Assembly: GCA_014656495.1 (NCBI GenBank)
Contig: BNCN01000012.1
Span: 1 to 64,000 of the forward strand
DNA from: Comamonas sp. KCTC 72670
GTDB taxonomy: Bacteria > Myxococcota > Myxococcia > Myxococcales > Myxococcaceae
DNA: 64,000 nucleotides
Reading direction: 5' to 3'
The translations under genes and the position numbers were made by a program. Of this stretch, positions 26,103 to 38,500 are shown piece after piece (the first letter of the stretch is position 1; each line of letters opens with the position of its first letter). The notes beneath the pieces were generated by a model. The model did no database searches and was not told the origin of the DNA. It saw only the letters and a list, made by a program, of their open reading frames with translations.

Positions 26103-27449
26103 TCAGTTCCCCAGGGAGGGCACGTCGTCGAAGTCCGAGCTTCCGGAGGGCATGAGCCGCTCGAAGCGCTCCTTGCGCGTGTCCAGCGCCTGCGCCTTGC
26201 GGATGAGCGCGCCCAGCTCCACCACGTCCTTGCGGCCCCGCAGCGGTTCACCGATGCCCTCCCACAACGTCAGCAGCCGGGGCCAGTCCAGCGTGCGCGT
26301 CCAGAAGGAGCCCCGCAGCTTCTCCGCGAACGCGGAGGCCACGTAGGCCAGGCGCGTGGAGGCCGCGGCCCGGCTGTACTCCGGACGCAGCGTGCTGGAC
26401 GGCATCAACATCTGCACGCGCCGCCAGCTGGTGGAGGTGCCCTGCTCATAGCGGACCCGGAGCACCCCGAACGCGATGGAGGGCCCCTGCACCTTCACCT
26501 CGTGAATGGCGGTGATGGACTGGCCCGCCTCCAGCGGGAACATCTTCAGCGCCTCGCCACTCCCGAGCGGCTCCGGAGACGGGGACAGGTACTCGTAGCC
26601 CACCAACCGGTACCGGGCGACCGCCTTCCGGTTGAACTCCAGTTGGACACCCACCTCGCGAACCGCCTCGCGGGCCGTCACGGTGACGCGGACCACGTGG
26701 TAGCCCTTGCGACTGGGCGACGGAAAGCCTTCGACGTGGAGCAGGAAGGGACCGTACGGCTCGCCTTCGTTCCCCAGCTCGAAGCTGTTGATGAAGCCCT
26801 CGGTCCGCACCACGCCTTCACCGGGCAGGATGTCGCGTGACAAGTAGTCGCGCGCCGCCGCGTAGACGCGGGTGTCTGCGGCCACGGGATACTCCGAGAC
26901 GCGCGACTCCTCCGTGTCGATGGTGGGGTTCACCCCGAAGCCCCGCGTCTCGAGGCCAAAGACGGGCTTGCCCAATGACGCGCGATACAGGGCCTGCCAG
27001 GAACCCTCCGGCACGAGCACGGGCAGGTGCTGCAAGGTCCACGCGGGCGCCCGCTCGCGGTCATCGTCCAGGGGCTGCGCCAGGACGAGGGGCTGGGACG
27101 GCGCGGCAGGAGCGAGCGCCGCGTCCACGCGCACCTCCTTGCCGGGCGTCACCGTGAGGTCCGTTCGAACGAAGGGCTGGAAGGACTCCTTCTCGAAGCG
27201 GAGCGAGTAGACGCCCTCCGGCAGGTTCGAGAACCCATAGCCCCCATCCACGTTCGTCACCGTGGTGCGCGGCGCCGCCAGGGCGGGCGAGGTGGCGACG
27301 ACGCTCACCCCCGAGAGAGGCGTCCGGTCCCCCGCGCGCACGACGACGCCGAAGGCGCTGAGGCCTTGGGGTCGCCCCCCTGACGCCAGCACGGGCGCGG
27401 CCAGCAGCAGGCAGAGGGCACAGAGGACTTGGAAGAAGGCGGGCTTCAT
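26103..27449 (-). CDS. YfbK-like envelope protein with a carboxypeptidase-regulatory domain but no VWA domain
   Basis: A 448-residue exported protein. After a signal peptide (FFQVLCALCLLLAAPVLA) comes a carboxypeptidase-regulatory-like beta domain (TPLSGVSVVATSP ... DGGYGFSNLPEGVYSLRFEK, about 30-100). Then a YfbK-type N-terminal block (SRDILPGEGVVRTEGFINSF) leads into PYGPFLLHVEGFP. A DUF3520-like tail follows directly (VQLEFNRKAVARYRLVGYEY ... GQSITAIHEVKV). In YfbK proteins a VWA domain of roughly 180 residues with a MIDAS motif separates these two blocks; here it is absent. ATG 27449 was chosen for the signal peptide. Possibly a binding partner or anchor for VWA-containing relatives. Confidence 0.82.
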   Translation of the reverse strand: MKPAFFQVLCALCLLLAAPVLASGGRPQGLSAFGVVVRAGDRTPLSGVSVVATSPALAAPRTTVTNVDGGYGFSNLPEGVYSLRFEKESFQPFVRTDLTVTPGKEVRVDAALAPAAPSQPLVLAQPLDDDRERAPAWTLQHLPVLVPEGSWQALYRASLGKPVFGLETRGFGVNPTIDTEESRVSEYPVAADTRVYAAARDYLSRDILPGEGVVRTEGFINSFELGNEGEPYGPFLLHVEGFPSPSRKGYHVVRVTVTAREAVREVGVQLEFNRKAVARYRLVGYEYLSPSPEPLGSGEALKMFPLEAGQSITAIHEVKVQGPSIAFGVLRVRYEQGTSTSWRRVQMLMPSSTLRPEYSRAAASTRLAYVASAFAEKLRGSFWTRTLDWPRLLTLWEGIGEPLRGRKDVVELGALIRKAQALDTRKERFERLMPSGSSDFDDVPSLGN

Positions 27450-27547
27450 CGTGGGCGCCATCCCGGGCCACGCGCGCCGTGGCCGCTGCTGGGAGGTCCT
27501 CACAGCGTGCCGCACGCGGGCCCGCCGTTCATCATGGTTTCATCATG

Positions 27548-28186
27548 TCATGGGGGAGGAAACGGCACGTCCAGCACCGGCCGCTTCTTCGCGTCCGGCA
27601 AGTCGTAGTGCCACCACTCCATGCGGTTGCGCTTGAAGCCCACGCCTTCCATGGCCTCGCGCAGGATTTCGCGGTGCTTGCGGGAGGCCTCGGTGCCCCC
27701 CGCGTAGCCGTGGTGCGCGGCCGGGCTGAAGGTGTCGAAGGGGGTGGGCATCTCCACCTCCTGGCCCTCCAACGTCGTCAGCGTGAGGTCCACCGCCCCA
27801 CCCCGGTTGTGGTTCGAGCCCGTGCGCGGGTTGGCCACGTAGCCAGGCACCGGCATGATCTTCCACATCTCCCACTGCACCGCGCGCGGCCGGTAGCAGT
27901 CGTACACCTTCAGCCGGTAGCCCTTCGCGCGCAGCGCGTCCGCGGCCTTCTTCAGTCGCTGCGCCGACTCGGGCAGCAGCAGGCACCGCGCGCTGTCCGG
28001 GTACACCTTGCGCTTGAGGAAGTTGTCCTCCGTCGCGTAGCGCAGGTCGACGACCAGGTCCGCCACCACCGTGGTGGCGTCCACCAGCGAAGCGGCGGCC
28101 TTCGGCGTCCCCGCGTCCTCGGCGAGCGCCGGGCTGGAGGCCAGCACCAGCGCGACGGCCCCACCCCAACGCGCGCGCGACGTCAT
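27548..28186 (-). CDS. D-alanyl-D-alanine dipeptidase (VanX family)
   Basis: A 212-residue zinc dipeptidase of the VanX/DdpX family, which cleaves D-Ala-D-Ala released from peptidoglycan. The metal ligands are visible: His and Asp in [13 protein letters not shown] and the catalytic Glu-x2-His in MEWWHYDLP. The substrate-side Arg is in [16 protein letters not shown] signal peptide ([16 protein letters not shown]) places it in the periplasm, which favours a role in wall recycling over vancomycin resistance (no vanH or vanA is near). It overlaps the queC stop by ATGA. Confidence 0.94.
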   Translation of the reverse strand: MTSRARWGGAVALVLASSPALAEDAGTPKAAASLVDATTVVADLVVDLRYATEDNFLKRKVYPDSARCLLLPESAQRLKKAADALRAKGYRLKVYDCYRPRAVQWEMWKIMPVPGYVANPRTGSNHNRGGAVDLTLTTLEGQEVEMPTPFDTFSPAAHHGYAGGTEASRKHREILREAMEGVGFKRNRMEWWHYDLPDAKKRPVLDVPFPPP

Positions 28187-28875
28187 GCGGACTCCGTGTA
28201 GCGCGTGGGGTCCGGCACGCCGGCCTCCTCGAAGCCCTTCTTGCGCAGCAGGCAGCTGTCGCAGCGGCCACACGCGCGGCCCTGGGCATCCGGGTCGTAG
28301 CAGGAGTGCGTCAGCCCGTAGTCCACGCCCAGCTTCACGCCCTCGCGGATGATGTCCGCCTTCGTCAGGCCGGACAGCGGCGCGTGCACGGTGAAGCGCG
28401 CGCCCTCCACGCCGGCCTTGGTGGCCAGGTTGGCCATGGCTTCGAAGGAGCGGATGAACTCCGGCCGGCAATCCGGATAGCCGCTGTAGTCCACCGCGTT
28501 GACGCCGATGTAGATGTCCGTGCTGCCCACCACCTCCGCCAGCCCCAGCGCCAGCGAGAGGAACAGCGCGTTGCGCGCGGGCACGTACGTCACGGGGATG
28601 CCGTGGCTCATCTCGTCCGCGGGCCGGTCCTTGGGCACTTCAATGTCCGCCGTCAGCGCGGAGCCGCCCACCTGCCGCAGGTCGATGGACACCACCCGGA
28701 AGTCCGTCACGCCCATGGCGGCGGACACCTTCTTCGCCTGCTCCAGCTCCACCGCGTGCCGCTGGCCGTAGGCCACCGCGAGACAGACGGGCTCGAAGCC
28801 CTTCGCCTTGGCCATGGCCAGGCACGTCGTCGAGTCCAGCCCGCCCGAAATCAACACCACCGCGCGCTTCACCAT
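28183..28875 (-). CDS. queC: 7-cyano-7-deazaguanine synthase
   Basis: A 230-residue enzyme of the queuosine precursor (preQ0) pathway, converting 7-carboxy-7-deazaguanine to preQ0 with ATP and ammonia. The PP-loop is SGGLDSTTC near residue 10. [18 protein letters not shown] is typical of QueC, and the C-terminal zinc site is made by [18 protein letters not shown] strong GGAGGG ribosome-binding site precedes ATG 28875, overlapping the end of the upstream lipoprotein gene. No queD, queE or queF is in the window. Its coupling to a periplasmic dipeptidase gene is probably convenience rather than a pathway link. Confidence 0.96.
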   Translation of the reverse strand: MVKRAVVLISGGLDSTTCLAMAKAKGFEPVCLAVAYGQRHAVELEQAKKVSAAMGVTDFRVVSIDLRQVGGSALTADIEVPKDRPADEMSHGIPVTYVPARNALFLSLALGLAEVVGSTDIYIGVNAVDYSGYPDCRPEFIRSFEAMANLATKAGVEGARFTVHAPLSGLTKADIIREGVKLGVDYGLTHSCYDPDAQGRACGRCDSCLLRKKGFEEAGVPDPTRYTESA

Positions 28876-29480
28876 CAATCCCTCCGCTCTCCCTGGAGGG
28901 TGTACACCGTCGTGCAGGTCGTCGGCTGGCAATTGCAGTTGCGGGTGCCCGGCAGGAAGATGTCCGTGAGCGAGCCGCACGCCAGCGACACGTCGTAGCC
29001 GTTCTCCGTGGGCCCCGGCACCGAGCCGTCGGGGAGCCCCCCGTCGAACTGGCGGCAGTCCCGGTTGAGGTTGCGCGCCTGGCTGTCGCTGAAGAGCGTC
29101 ACCTTCAGCGTCTCCTCGATGGCCGAGTCCTCACACCCGGTGCCACACGAGGCGCGGCGCGCGACGGCCCGCAGCGTGGACGTGGCCACCTGCCCGTCGT
29201 AGCCCGCGTCGCGCGAGTACCCCTGGACGGTGAAGAAGCCCGAGCCCGCGTCCGTGTCGCGCGAGAAGGTGCCCTCGAAGAGGAACACCCCCGCGTCGTT
29301 CACTTGCGCGAAGTCCGGCACCGAGGCGTCGCACGTGGTGCGCGCGGCGTCGATGCGGGCCTCGAAGCGGAAGGAGCCGAGCACCTGGTCACCCGGGTAC
29401 ACCGGCTCGGAATAGCAGGCCATCGCCACGGCGACGGCCGCGATGGGCAGGACGGCGAGAGCAAGACGCTTCACGTGCAT
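28875..29480 (-). CDS. Cysteine-rich lipoprotein, unknown function
   Basis: A 201-residue lipoprotein: a signal peptide ([17 protein letters not shown]) ends in the lipobox AMAC. The mature protein has many cysteines (for example [31 protein letters not shown]), compatible with several disulphides, and Asp/Gly-rich loops ([11 protein letters not shown]) seen in myxobacterial surface lipoproteins. No family is recognised. It starts 20 bases after the stop of the giant TPR gene and overlaps the queC start (TGATG), so it sits inside the minus-strand run. Confidence 0.85.
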   Translation of the reverse strand: MHVKRLALAVLPIAAVAVAMACYSEPVYPGDQVLGSFRFEARIDAARTTCDASVPDFAQVNDAGVFLFEGTFSRDTDAGSGFFTVQGYSRDAGYDGQVATSTLRAVARRASCGTGCEDSAIEETLKVTLFSDSQARNLNRDCRQFDGGLPDGSVPGPTENGYDVSLACGSLTDIFLPGTRNCNCQPTTCTTVYTLQGERRD

Positions 29481-29500
29481 GGCGCGGCCACGCTACACGG

Positions 29501-32500
29501 CTAGACGCCGTCCAGCACGCAAAGGGCCAGCGCGCGGAAGGTGTCCCCCCGGGCAAGCACCTCGCCTACATCCACCTGCGCCGGGTCCCCACCCCGCACC
29601 ACGGCGTCGAGCCGCGCCAGGACGCGCCCCGCCGCCAACGAGGCCGGCACGGCGCGGAAGGCCACCACCGCCGCCGCGTCCAGCCCCTTCACCGGGCCGG
29701 GCCGCGCCAACTGGACGCCGTCCTCGCCCAGGGCCAGGGCCAGCGCGCACAGGTAGCTCAGCTCGGACGCGCCGAAGCAGGACAGCGCGCCGGCGCCCAG
29801 CACGAGCACGTCGCCGCGGGCCAGGTACGCCTCGACTCCACCCACCGGGTCCACCAGCAACTGCATCGCGCCCGCGCCCAGCGAGGACAGAATGGGCCGC
29901 AGGGCGGCGGCGAGCCGGGGCAGCCGCTCCGCCGTGACGGGCACCGCGCCCGGCGGCACCGGATGCTCGAAGCCAGCGGGGATGGCGGGCAGCGCCGACA
30001 CGGACGACTGAGGCGCCGCCGCGTCGCTGGACGACAGCGCCGCGCCGATGCCATCCGCCCGCTGCGAGTCCTCGGTCCGGTTCAGGGCCCTCAAGGACTC
30101 GGCGTAGAGCGTCCATCCGTCCACGTCCAGCGGATGCTCGCGGAGCAGGCTCGGCCAGATGCGCGCGGCCAGGGCCACGCCTTCGGGCACCGCGGAGAGG
30201 TGCTCGACGGCCAGGCGCGTGACTTCGGAAGACAGCGTCCCCGCGTCGAAGAGGCGCGCGGCGAGCCGGGCCGCCGGGGACACGAGCTGCGCGTCCAGGT
30301 AGCCTCGGAGGATGGCCTCCAGCACCGCGGGCTCGTTGGTGAGCCGCTCGCGCAGGCGCAGCGCCTCGCCCGTGAGTCCGCGCTCCTCCGCCAACCGCGC
30401 GCGGCGGGCCAGGCGGTCGTCGGTCTCCGGCAGGCGCTCCAACTGCGCGGCGGCGTCCCCCACCATGCCCAGGGCTTCGTAGGCGTCCGCCAGCCGCTCG
30501 CGGTACAGGTCCGTGGACTCGCCACCGGCGGCCTGCTCCACGCGCTCCACCAGCGACACGAAGACGGCGGGCTCCTCGACCAGGTCCACCAGCGAGAGCA
30601 GGTGCCGCAGCGAGTGGAGCTGCGCGGGGTCCTCCACCAGGGCCTGCTCGAAGGCCGCGCGCGCCTCTGGCAGTTGCTCCAGCGGGCTGAGGAGCAGCTC
30701 ACCGCGCTCCAGGTGCAGGACGGCGCGAGCGCCCGCGTCCGGCTCCACCTCGACGAGCTGCGACAGCGTGCGCACGCAGGCCTCGAAGCGGCCCAGCTCC
30801 AGCTCCAGCCCGTGACGCTCGCGCAGCAGCGCCTTGCGCCGGGCGGGCCAGCCCTCCGCGGCCATCGCGAGCGCTTCCACCCGCACCGTCACCGGCTGGG
30901 CTTGCACGTGCGCCAGCACCGCCTCCGCCAGCGCCTCCGGGAGCTGCTCCAGCCCCGGCAGCAACAGCGTGAGCCGGGCCGCGAAGCCGGGCTCGGGCGC
31001 CAGCTCCTCCAGCGCGCGCAGGCGCGGCAGCACCGGAGCGGAGGCCGAACGCAGCACCTCGTCCCGCAGCGTGCCGGCGAACGCGGCGTCGCGCGCGGCG
31101 GACAGGCCCGCGAGTTCCAGCAGCCCCTCCGCGTCCTGCTCGGCGCGCAGGCCGTCCGCCAGCGCGGCGGCGTGCGCGGGGTCCGCGTCCGCCAGGGCGG
31201 CCAGGGCCCACAAGGCCTCGCGCGTGCGCGCCGTGTCGCCGGCCTGCGCGGCCATGGCCAGCGCGTCCGTCAGCTCTCCCGCGGCCATGGCGGGCGCGAA
31301 GCCCACTTCCAACGCGCGGGTGAAGGCGCCCAGCCGGCCGAAACGCTCCGCCAGCTCCGACGGCGCGAGCATGTCCGGCGCCTCGGCGGCGATGCGCTCG
31401 AACACCTCCAGCGCCTCGCCGTGCTCTCCCGCCTTCTCCCAGAGGCCCGCGGCCTCCAGCAGCAACGGGGGCCGCTCCTCGGGCGCGGCCAGCCGCGCGG
31501 CCTGGAGCAGCGCCCGGGCCGCGCGCGGCGTGTCTCCCGACGCGCGGTGCAGGTGGGCCACGCGCAGGGCGGCGTCGACGTCCGGCTCCACGGCCGCCGC
31601 GTCCTTCGCCGCCTTCAACGCGTCGGGGAGCTGGCCCGCCGCCTCGAAGCCTCGCGCGGCCGACAGGAGCAGCGCCTGCCGCTCGCGGCCGGAGGTCAGC
31701 TCCGCGCGGGCCACCTGCACCTCGGCCCGGCGCGCGGGGGCGTCCTTCAGCAGCGGCTCCAGGGCCTCCAGCGCGTCCGCGTAACCGGCGCCCGAGGCGC
31801 CGCGGGCGGCCACCGACTCCAGCGCCTCGCGCGCGACCTCCTCGCGACCCGCGTCACGCGCGAGCCCGGCCAGCTCCAGCCGCAGCACGGCGGCCTCGTC
31901 CGCGTCCTCCACGCGAGGCACCCAGCGCTCCAGCGCCTCCAGGAGACGCGTGGGCTCGGAGCGCTGCCGCAGCCCCTCCACCAGCGCCTGGAGCGCCGTG
32001 AGGTCTTCCGGCGCGGCCTCCGCGGCGCGCTGGGTGAGCGTCCACGCCGCGTCCTCGTCCGCCAGCGAGCTGGACGCCACGGACGCGGCGGCCAGGAGCA
32101 GCTCCGCCGCCCGGCGGCCACCCGCCGCCTCCGCGCCCGCGGCGTACACGTCCAGCAGGTCGCCGTGACGTCCCAGCGCGTGCAGACCCGCCACCGCCCG
32201 GTCGATGACGGAGGCGTCGGCGGGACGCAGCCGCGCCAGGGGCAGCAGCGCGTCGATGGCGTCCTTCGGGTCGTCGAAGAGGTCCGCCGCGCGGCGGTAG
32301 AGCACCTCGGCGGTGGCGGTGTCCTCCGCCTTGCGCGCCAGTTGGAGCGACGCCCGGTAGAGGCCCGGCGCGTTGCCCGTGCGCGAGTGGACCTCGGCCA
32401 GGAGCGACAGCGCCTCTTGTCCGCGCTCGCCCTCGGGCTCCAGCGACACGACGGCCTCGAAGGCGTCCGCCGCGTCGTGGAACGCGCCCGAACCGAGCGA

Positions 32501-35500
32501 GGCGTGCCCCAGCCGCAGCCAGGTCCGCGTGCGCACCGGCACCGGCAGCGCGTCTCCGCCCACGTCCAGCAGGCGGCGGTCGTACGGGCGCGCGGCGACG
32601 GGGCCGCCGCCCTTCGCGGCCAGCTCGGCGCGCGCGGACAGGGCGTCCACGTCATCCCCCGCCATCGCGAGGTATTCGTCGAAGGCCTCCGCGGCCAGCA
32701 GCGCCTCCCCCGCGTCCAGCAGGCGGGTGGCGCGCTCACGCAGCAGCGGCAGCGCGTCCTGCGCGGACAGGGCCGCCGCGCGCTGGGACAGCAGCTCCGC
32801 GAGCCGGCGCACGTCCCCCGCCGCGCGCTCCCGCACGCGCTCGAACGCCTCCGCGCTCGCGGGGCTCAGCTCGAAGGCCTGGTCCTCGCACAGCAGCGCC
32901 CGCTCCCGGGCGCCGGCGGCACGGAAGGCGCGGGCGGCGGCGAGGTAGCTCTCCGCGGCGGCCACGGCCTCCTGACGCTGCGCCCTTCGCAGCATCAGCT
33001 CCGCGAGCGCCTGGTGGTCCTCGGCCTCCTCCAGGAACGCGAGGTGACGGCCGAAGACAGGTTCGCGGAACGGGTCGGCCTCCAGCAACACCGCGTCGAA
33101 CTCCGCGGCGTCCGCGTGGCGCTTCACCTCGTGCAGCAGCTCCGCCGCTTGCGCGGTGAGCTCCAGGTCATCCGGACGCGCGGCGCGCGCGGCGATGAAC
33201 GCGGCGGCGGCGGCATCCGGGCGCCCGGCCCGGTCCCGGTACAGCACGGCGGCACGCAGGAACAGCTCCGCGCGGCGCTCCGTGTCCGGCTCGCCCTCGG
33301 CGCACTCCTCGTACCAGGCCGCGAGCTCTCCCAGACGACCGTCGTCCTCCAGGAGCTTCTCCAGCAGCCCCTCGGCCTCCGTCAGCGCCCGGTCCTTGTG
33401 CAGCGCCGAGCGCAGCAACGCCTCGGCCTTCTCGACATCCGACAGGACGCCCAGGTGGAGCCGCGCCAGCCGCAGCAGCACGGTCGCGGCCTCACGCCCC
33501 TCCTCCAGCAGCGGCAGCGCGCGCTCCAGCCAGAGGGCCTCCGCCGCCGCGTCGTCGCGGCGCTCGGCCAGGGCCGCGCCGAGCTTCGCCGTCCCCAGGT
33601 CCACCGCCAGGGCGAACGCGCGCTCCAGCGCGGCCTCCGCGGCGGCGGGGTCCAGCTTCACGTCGCGCAGCAGCTTCGCGCGGTAGCGCTCACACGCGGC
33701 GGCCTCGGCGTGCTGGCCTTGCGCCTCCAGCAAGTCCCGAGCATCCGCGAGCGCCCGCAGCGCGTCGTCCGCGCGGCCCAGGTCGACCGCGAGCCGGGCC
33801 TCCTCCTGATACGCCGCGAGCGCGTCCTCCTGGGCTCCCGCCTGGAGGCTCAGCGAGGCCACCTGGCGCAGCTCGGCGAGCAGCTCCACCGTCCGGCCCG
33901 TCTCCCGGTGCAGGGCCGCGAGCCGGCGCCGCAGCGGCAAGGGCTCCGAGGCCATCGACGCCGCGCGCGACAGCAGCGAGGCCGCCACGCCCGCGTCCGC
34001 GAGCACCTCACGGGCCCGCGCCGCCAGCTCGACGAGCCGCCGCACGGTGTCCTCGGACGGCGCCAGCGCGTGCGCGTGCGTGACGCGCACCTCGAAGGCG
34101 CCGCGCGGGTCGTCCTTCTCCAGCAACGCGGCGAGCCGCAGCACCGCGGGCTCGCACAGGGGCCGCTCGACGAGCAGCTTCCGGTACGCGGCCACCGCGC
34201 GCTTCGACTCCCCCGCCTGCTCGGCCAGCTCCGCCAGCCGCAGCCACGTGGTCTCCGCGGCCTCGGGCGCGCCGCGGAAGTCCGCGGCGGAAGCGAGCGC
34301 GTCCTGAAGCGGCAGCGCTTCGATGACGGCGCCGCGCAGGTAGAGCAGCTCCGCCAGCGAGGCCAGCTCCGCGCCCTGGGCGGGCACGAGCGCGTGGGCC
34401 TTGCGCGCCAGCTTCAGCGCGCGGTCCAGGTCATGCGCGCCGTGGGCGTAACCCGCGCCCTCGCGCAGCAGCAGCGCGGCGTCCTGGGGCGTGGCGCTCT
34501 CCGCCGCCGTCTCCAGCAGCGCCGCGGCCTCCCGCAGCTCACCGCGCTCCGCGACCAGCGACACCAACCGGCGGCGCACGGCCGCGTCGGACGGCGCCAG
34601 GCGCAGCGCCTGCCGCAGCGCGGCCTCGGCGGGCACCGGCTGCGCCAGGCGGTCCAGGTAGAGGCCCGCCAGCTCCGCGTACAGCGCGGCCGCCTCGGAG
34701 GGCGGGACGTGCGGCGCCTCGGTGGACAGCAGCTCGGCCAGCGCGGCCCAGTCCTCGCGGGCCCGCAGCACGCGCTGGAGCGCCGTGGTGGCTTGAACGT
34801 GCCGAGGCGCCAGGGCGAGCGCCGACTCCAGGCTCTGCCCCGCGTCTTCCAGCCGGCCACCGGACTCCAGCAGCGTGGCGCGCGCGAGCAGCGCCTCCAC
34901 GCGACGAGGCGTGGGGCCCTGAAGCGCCGCCTCCGCGAGCGCGGCGGCCTCGTCGTCGGGCCTGCCATCGCGGCGCGCCAGCTCGGCGAGCACGAAGAAG
35001 GCGTCACACCGCTCCGCCGCGGGCGGCTCCAGGCCGATGGCGGCGCTCAGGGCCTCGCGGGCGAGGACGCGCTCGTCCTTCTCCACCAGCAGGGAGGCCA
35101 GGGACAGCAGCCGCTCCCGCGCGCGCGTGGCGAGGTTCGCGTCGGCGGACACCGCGCGGCGCCAGACCTCCAGCTCCGCGGCCTCGTCGCCCGTCTCGCG
35201 CGCCAGCTCCGTCAGCGCGAGCAGCAGCGACGCGGGACGGCGCGAGCCCTTCGCGGCCTCCGAGAAGTCGTCGCGCGCGGAGGCCACGCGGCCCGCGGCG
35301 CGGTGGAGCACGGCGCGGCGGGCCAGCAGCTCCGCGCGCGCCTCGCCCGACGCGGCGGCCACGAGCGTGCTCAGCAGCTCCAGCCGCTCCGACTCCTCTT
35401 CCGGCGTGCCCGTGCCCGGCGGGGGCAGCAGGTCCAGCAGCGCCTGGGCCGCCCAGGTGTCGTGCGGCTCTTCCAGGCGCAGGCTGCGCAGCGCGTCCAC

Positions 35501-38500
35501 CGCGGTGTTCGCGCGGCCCAGCCCCAGCGACAGCTCGGCCAGCTCACGGCGCGCGGCGCGGCGCGGCTCCCCCGCCAGACGCGGCCACAGCTCCACCAGC
35601 AGGTCCGCCAGCGCCTCGCGAGCGCCCGCCTTGCGGTGCAGCGAGGCCAGCTCCACCCGCGCCTCCAGGTCCTCGGGCGCGCGGGCGCAGTACTCGGCCA
35701 GCAGGCGGCGGGCGGCGTCCGTGCGGCTGGCGCGCACCGCCGCGGTGGCCGCCTTGCGCGTCAGGGCCACCCGCTCCGTCTCGCGCGGGGCGTCGCTGTC
35801 CGCGGGAGGCAGGGCCAGCACGGCCTCGAAGTCTTCCAGCGCGGCGCGGGCGTCCGTGGGCAGGCGCAGCTCACCCCGGCGCTGCCGCGCGGGCGCGAAC
35901 GTGGCGTCGCGCTCCAGCGCGTCGGCGAGGAAGGCCTCCTCGCGGCTGGTGCCCGCGGCGAGCAGCGACGCGCGGAAGAGCAGCTTCGCCCCGGCGCGAG
36001 CCTCTGGCACCAGCGCGGCGCGGCGCGCGTACAGGCGCGCGGCCTCCAGCTTCTCGCCCCGCTCCAGCTCCAGCTCGGCCAGCGACTCCAGGACCTCGGC
36101 CGCCAGCGGCCCCTCGGGGCTCGCCTCCAGCGCGGCCGTCAGGCGCATCAGCGCGGCGGCCTTCTCGTCCCGCTCCAGCAGCGCGCGGGCGCTCTGCAGG
36201 AACAGCGGCGCGGCCTCCTCGGCGCGGTCGGCGCCCATCAGCGCCTGGGCGCGGCTGGCCCACAGCTCCGCCAGCGCCTGCGACTCGCCCGCCTCGGTGT
36301 AGAGCGCCTCCAGGCGCGCGGACAGGGCATCGTCCAACCGGCGCAGCGGGAAGGCCTGCGCATAGGCGGCGATGGCGCCCTCGCGGTCGCCCAACATCTC
36401 GCACGCGCGCCCCAGCCGCGAGCGCACGTCCGCCAGCTTCTCCGGCGCCGCCGTGCGCGGCAGCGTGGACAGCAGCGTCTCCAGGGCGCGCCGGGCGTGC
36501 TCCGGGCGCTCGCAGCGCAGCGACAGGTCCGCCAGGTCCAGCAGCACGGCGGCGTCCGGCGCCAGCCGCGCGGCCTTCTCCAGCGCCACCAGCGCGTCGC
36601 CCACGCGGCCCAGCCGCGCCTCCAACACCCCGGCCAGCTCGCGCAGCGCCGCCGCCGCGAGCCGCTTGTCGCCCTGCGCCTCGGCCACCCGCGCGCGAAC
36701 CTCCAACGCGTCGGCCAGCCCCGCCATGTCGGCGCGCTTGCGCTGCAAGGCGCACAGCTCGCCCAGCGCGGGCAGGTCATCCGGCTCCGCGCGCAGCACT
36801 TCCTGGAGCGCGTGGACGGCCAGGTCCAAATCGAAGGCGAGGTCGCGCGCGGCCACCGCGAGGCGGCGGTACTTCTGCGCCCGCTCCTTCAGGTCCGTGG
36901 ACATCCGCGCCAGCGAGGACAGGCAGCGCGTCAGCAGCGCCCCATCCCGGCGGGCCTCCGCCAGCGCCAGCAGCGACTCCAACGCGGCCCGGTGGTCGCC
37001 GTCCGCCTCCAGGGCCAGCAGGAGCAGCCGCTCCGCCTTCTCGGGCTGCTGCAGCTTGCCCCGGTACAGCTCGCCGGCCTCGGCCCAGGCCGCCGCGCGC
37101 TTGCCCGGCGCCTCCTGGAGCGCCGCGGCCTTCTCCAGCGCCTCGGCCAGCTCCTGCGAGCGGCCCGTGGCGCGGAAGTAAGGAATCAGCTCCTCCAGCG
37201 CCACCGCGTCGCGCGGGTCCAACGCCAGCGCGGACTCCAGGTGCTCCCGCGCGCGCGCCGGGTCGCCCAGCCGCGTGCGGTACAGCCGCGCCAGGGCGTG
37301 GTGACTCGCGTGCGCCGCGTGCCGCACCCCTTCCGAACGCGGAGCGGGGCCGGCCAGCTCCAGCGCCTGCTGGTAGCCCGCGAGCGCCTCCTGCAGCCGG
37401 CCCAGTCCCTCCGCCACCCGCGCGGCGGCGAACAGCGGCTCCGGCTCACCGGGCAGCAGCGACACCGCCTCGCGGAAGCGCAGCAGCGCGTTCTCCGGCT
37501 GCTTCAGGCCTTCGTCCCACACGCGGCCGGCCATCAGGTCGGCGTGGCCCACCCGGTCCAGCTCGTGGCGGCCCATGGCCACCTCACGCAGCCGGTCCAG
37601 GGCCTTCAGCGCGCGCAGGTGTTCCCCGCCGCGGTGGCACAGCTCGCCCAGCAGCAGCAGCGCGTCCGGATGGTCCGGTGCCAGCCGCAGCGCGGCCTCG
37701 CAGTGCAGCCGCGCGCCGGCGATGTCGTCCTCGGTCTGCGCGCACAGCCGCGCCAGATGCACGTGCGCGTCGGCGGCCTCGGCGGGGTCCCGGGCCAGCG
37801 CCGCGAGCCGGCGGTACGCACGCACCGCGCCCGCGCGGTCCCTCGCCTGGTCCGAGGCGCGCGCCAGCGCCTTGAGCGAAGGCAGGTGGTCGGGCTTGAG
37901 CCCCAGCAGCTCGTGCAGCGCCTTCACCGCCACTTGCGGCGCGGTGTCGCGCGAGCAGCGGGCGGCGGCCTCGGCGGCGAAGAAGGCCGCGGCCTCCTCC
38001 GAGGTCCGGCGAGCGAGCGCGCACAGCGCCAGGTAGCGCTCGGCGGCGCGGGCACCCTCCCCCCGGCGCTCGCGCACCACGGCCTCGCCCCAGAGCGCGG
38101 CGGGGCTGCGGTCGCGACGGCGTTGCAGCGTCGCGGCCACGTCCAGCGCCAGGTCATGCGCCTGCGGGTCCGCCACCATCAGTGACAGCAGCCGCTCGGC
38201 GGCGAAGGGGTGCGCGTCCTGCGCGTCACCGGCCTGGAGATACGCCTGACGGGCCTCGGCCAGACGGCCCTGCGCGATGAGCCCCTCCGCGTCCGCGAAG
38301 GCGCGCGCGCCCTCCAAGGCCAGCAGCAGCTCCTCGTCCGGAGGCGACGGCGGGGGCAGGCCGCCCGCTGAGAAGCGCAGCCGCAGCCCCGTGCTGGAGA
38401 CCTCCGCGGCCGACAGGCGCGCGGTGTCCAGCATCGGCATCTTGTACCCACGGCTCACCGCCGCGAGCTGGCACAGCGCGGGCAGCACGCGCGTGGAGAA

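Noticed and set aside
29963-38185. A 2740-codon open frame on the plus strand, antisense to the giant TPR gene
   Set aside because: It is rich in Arg, Gln, Gly and His with no domain-like segments, as expected from the antisense of a GC-rich Leu/Ala/Glu helical repeat gene. The minus-strand frame has clear TPR helices.
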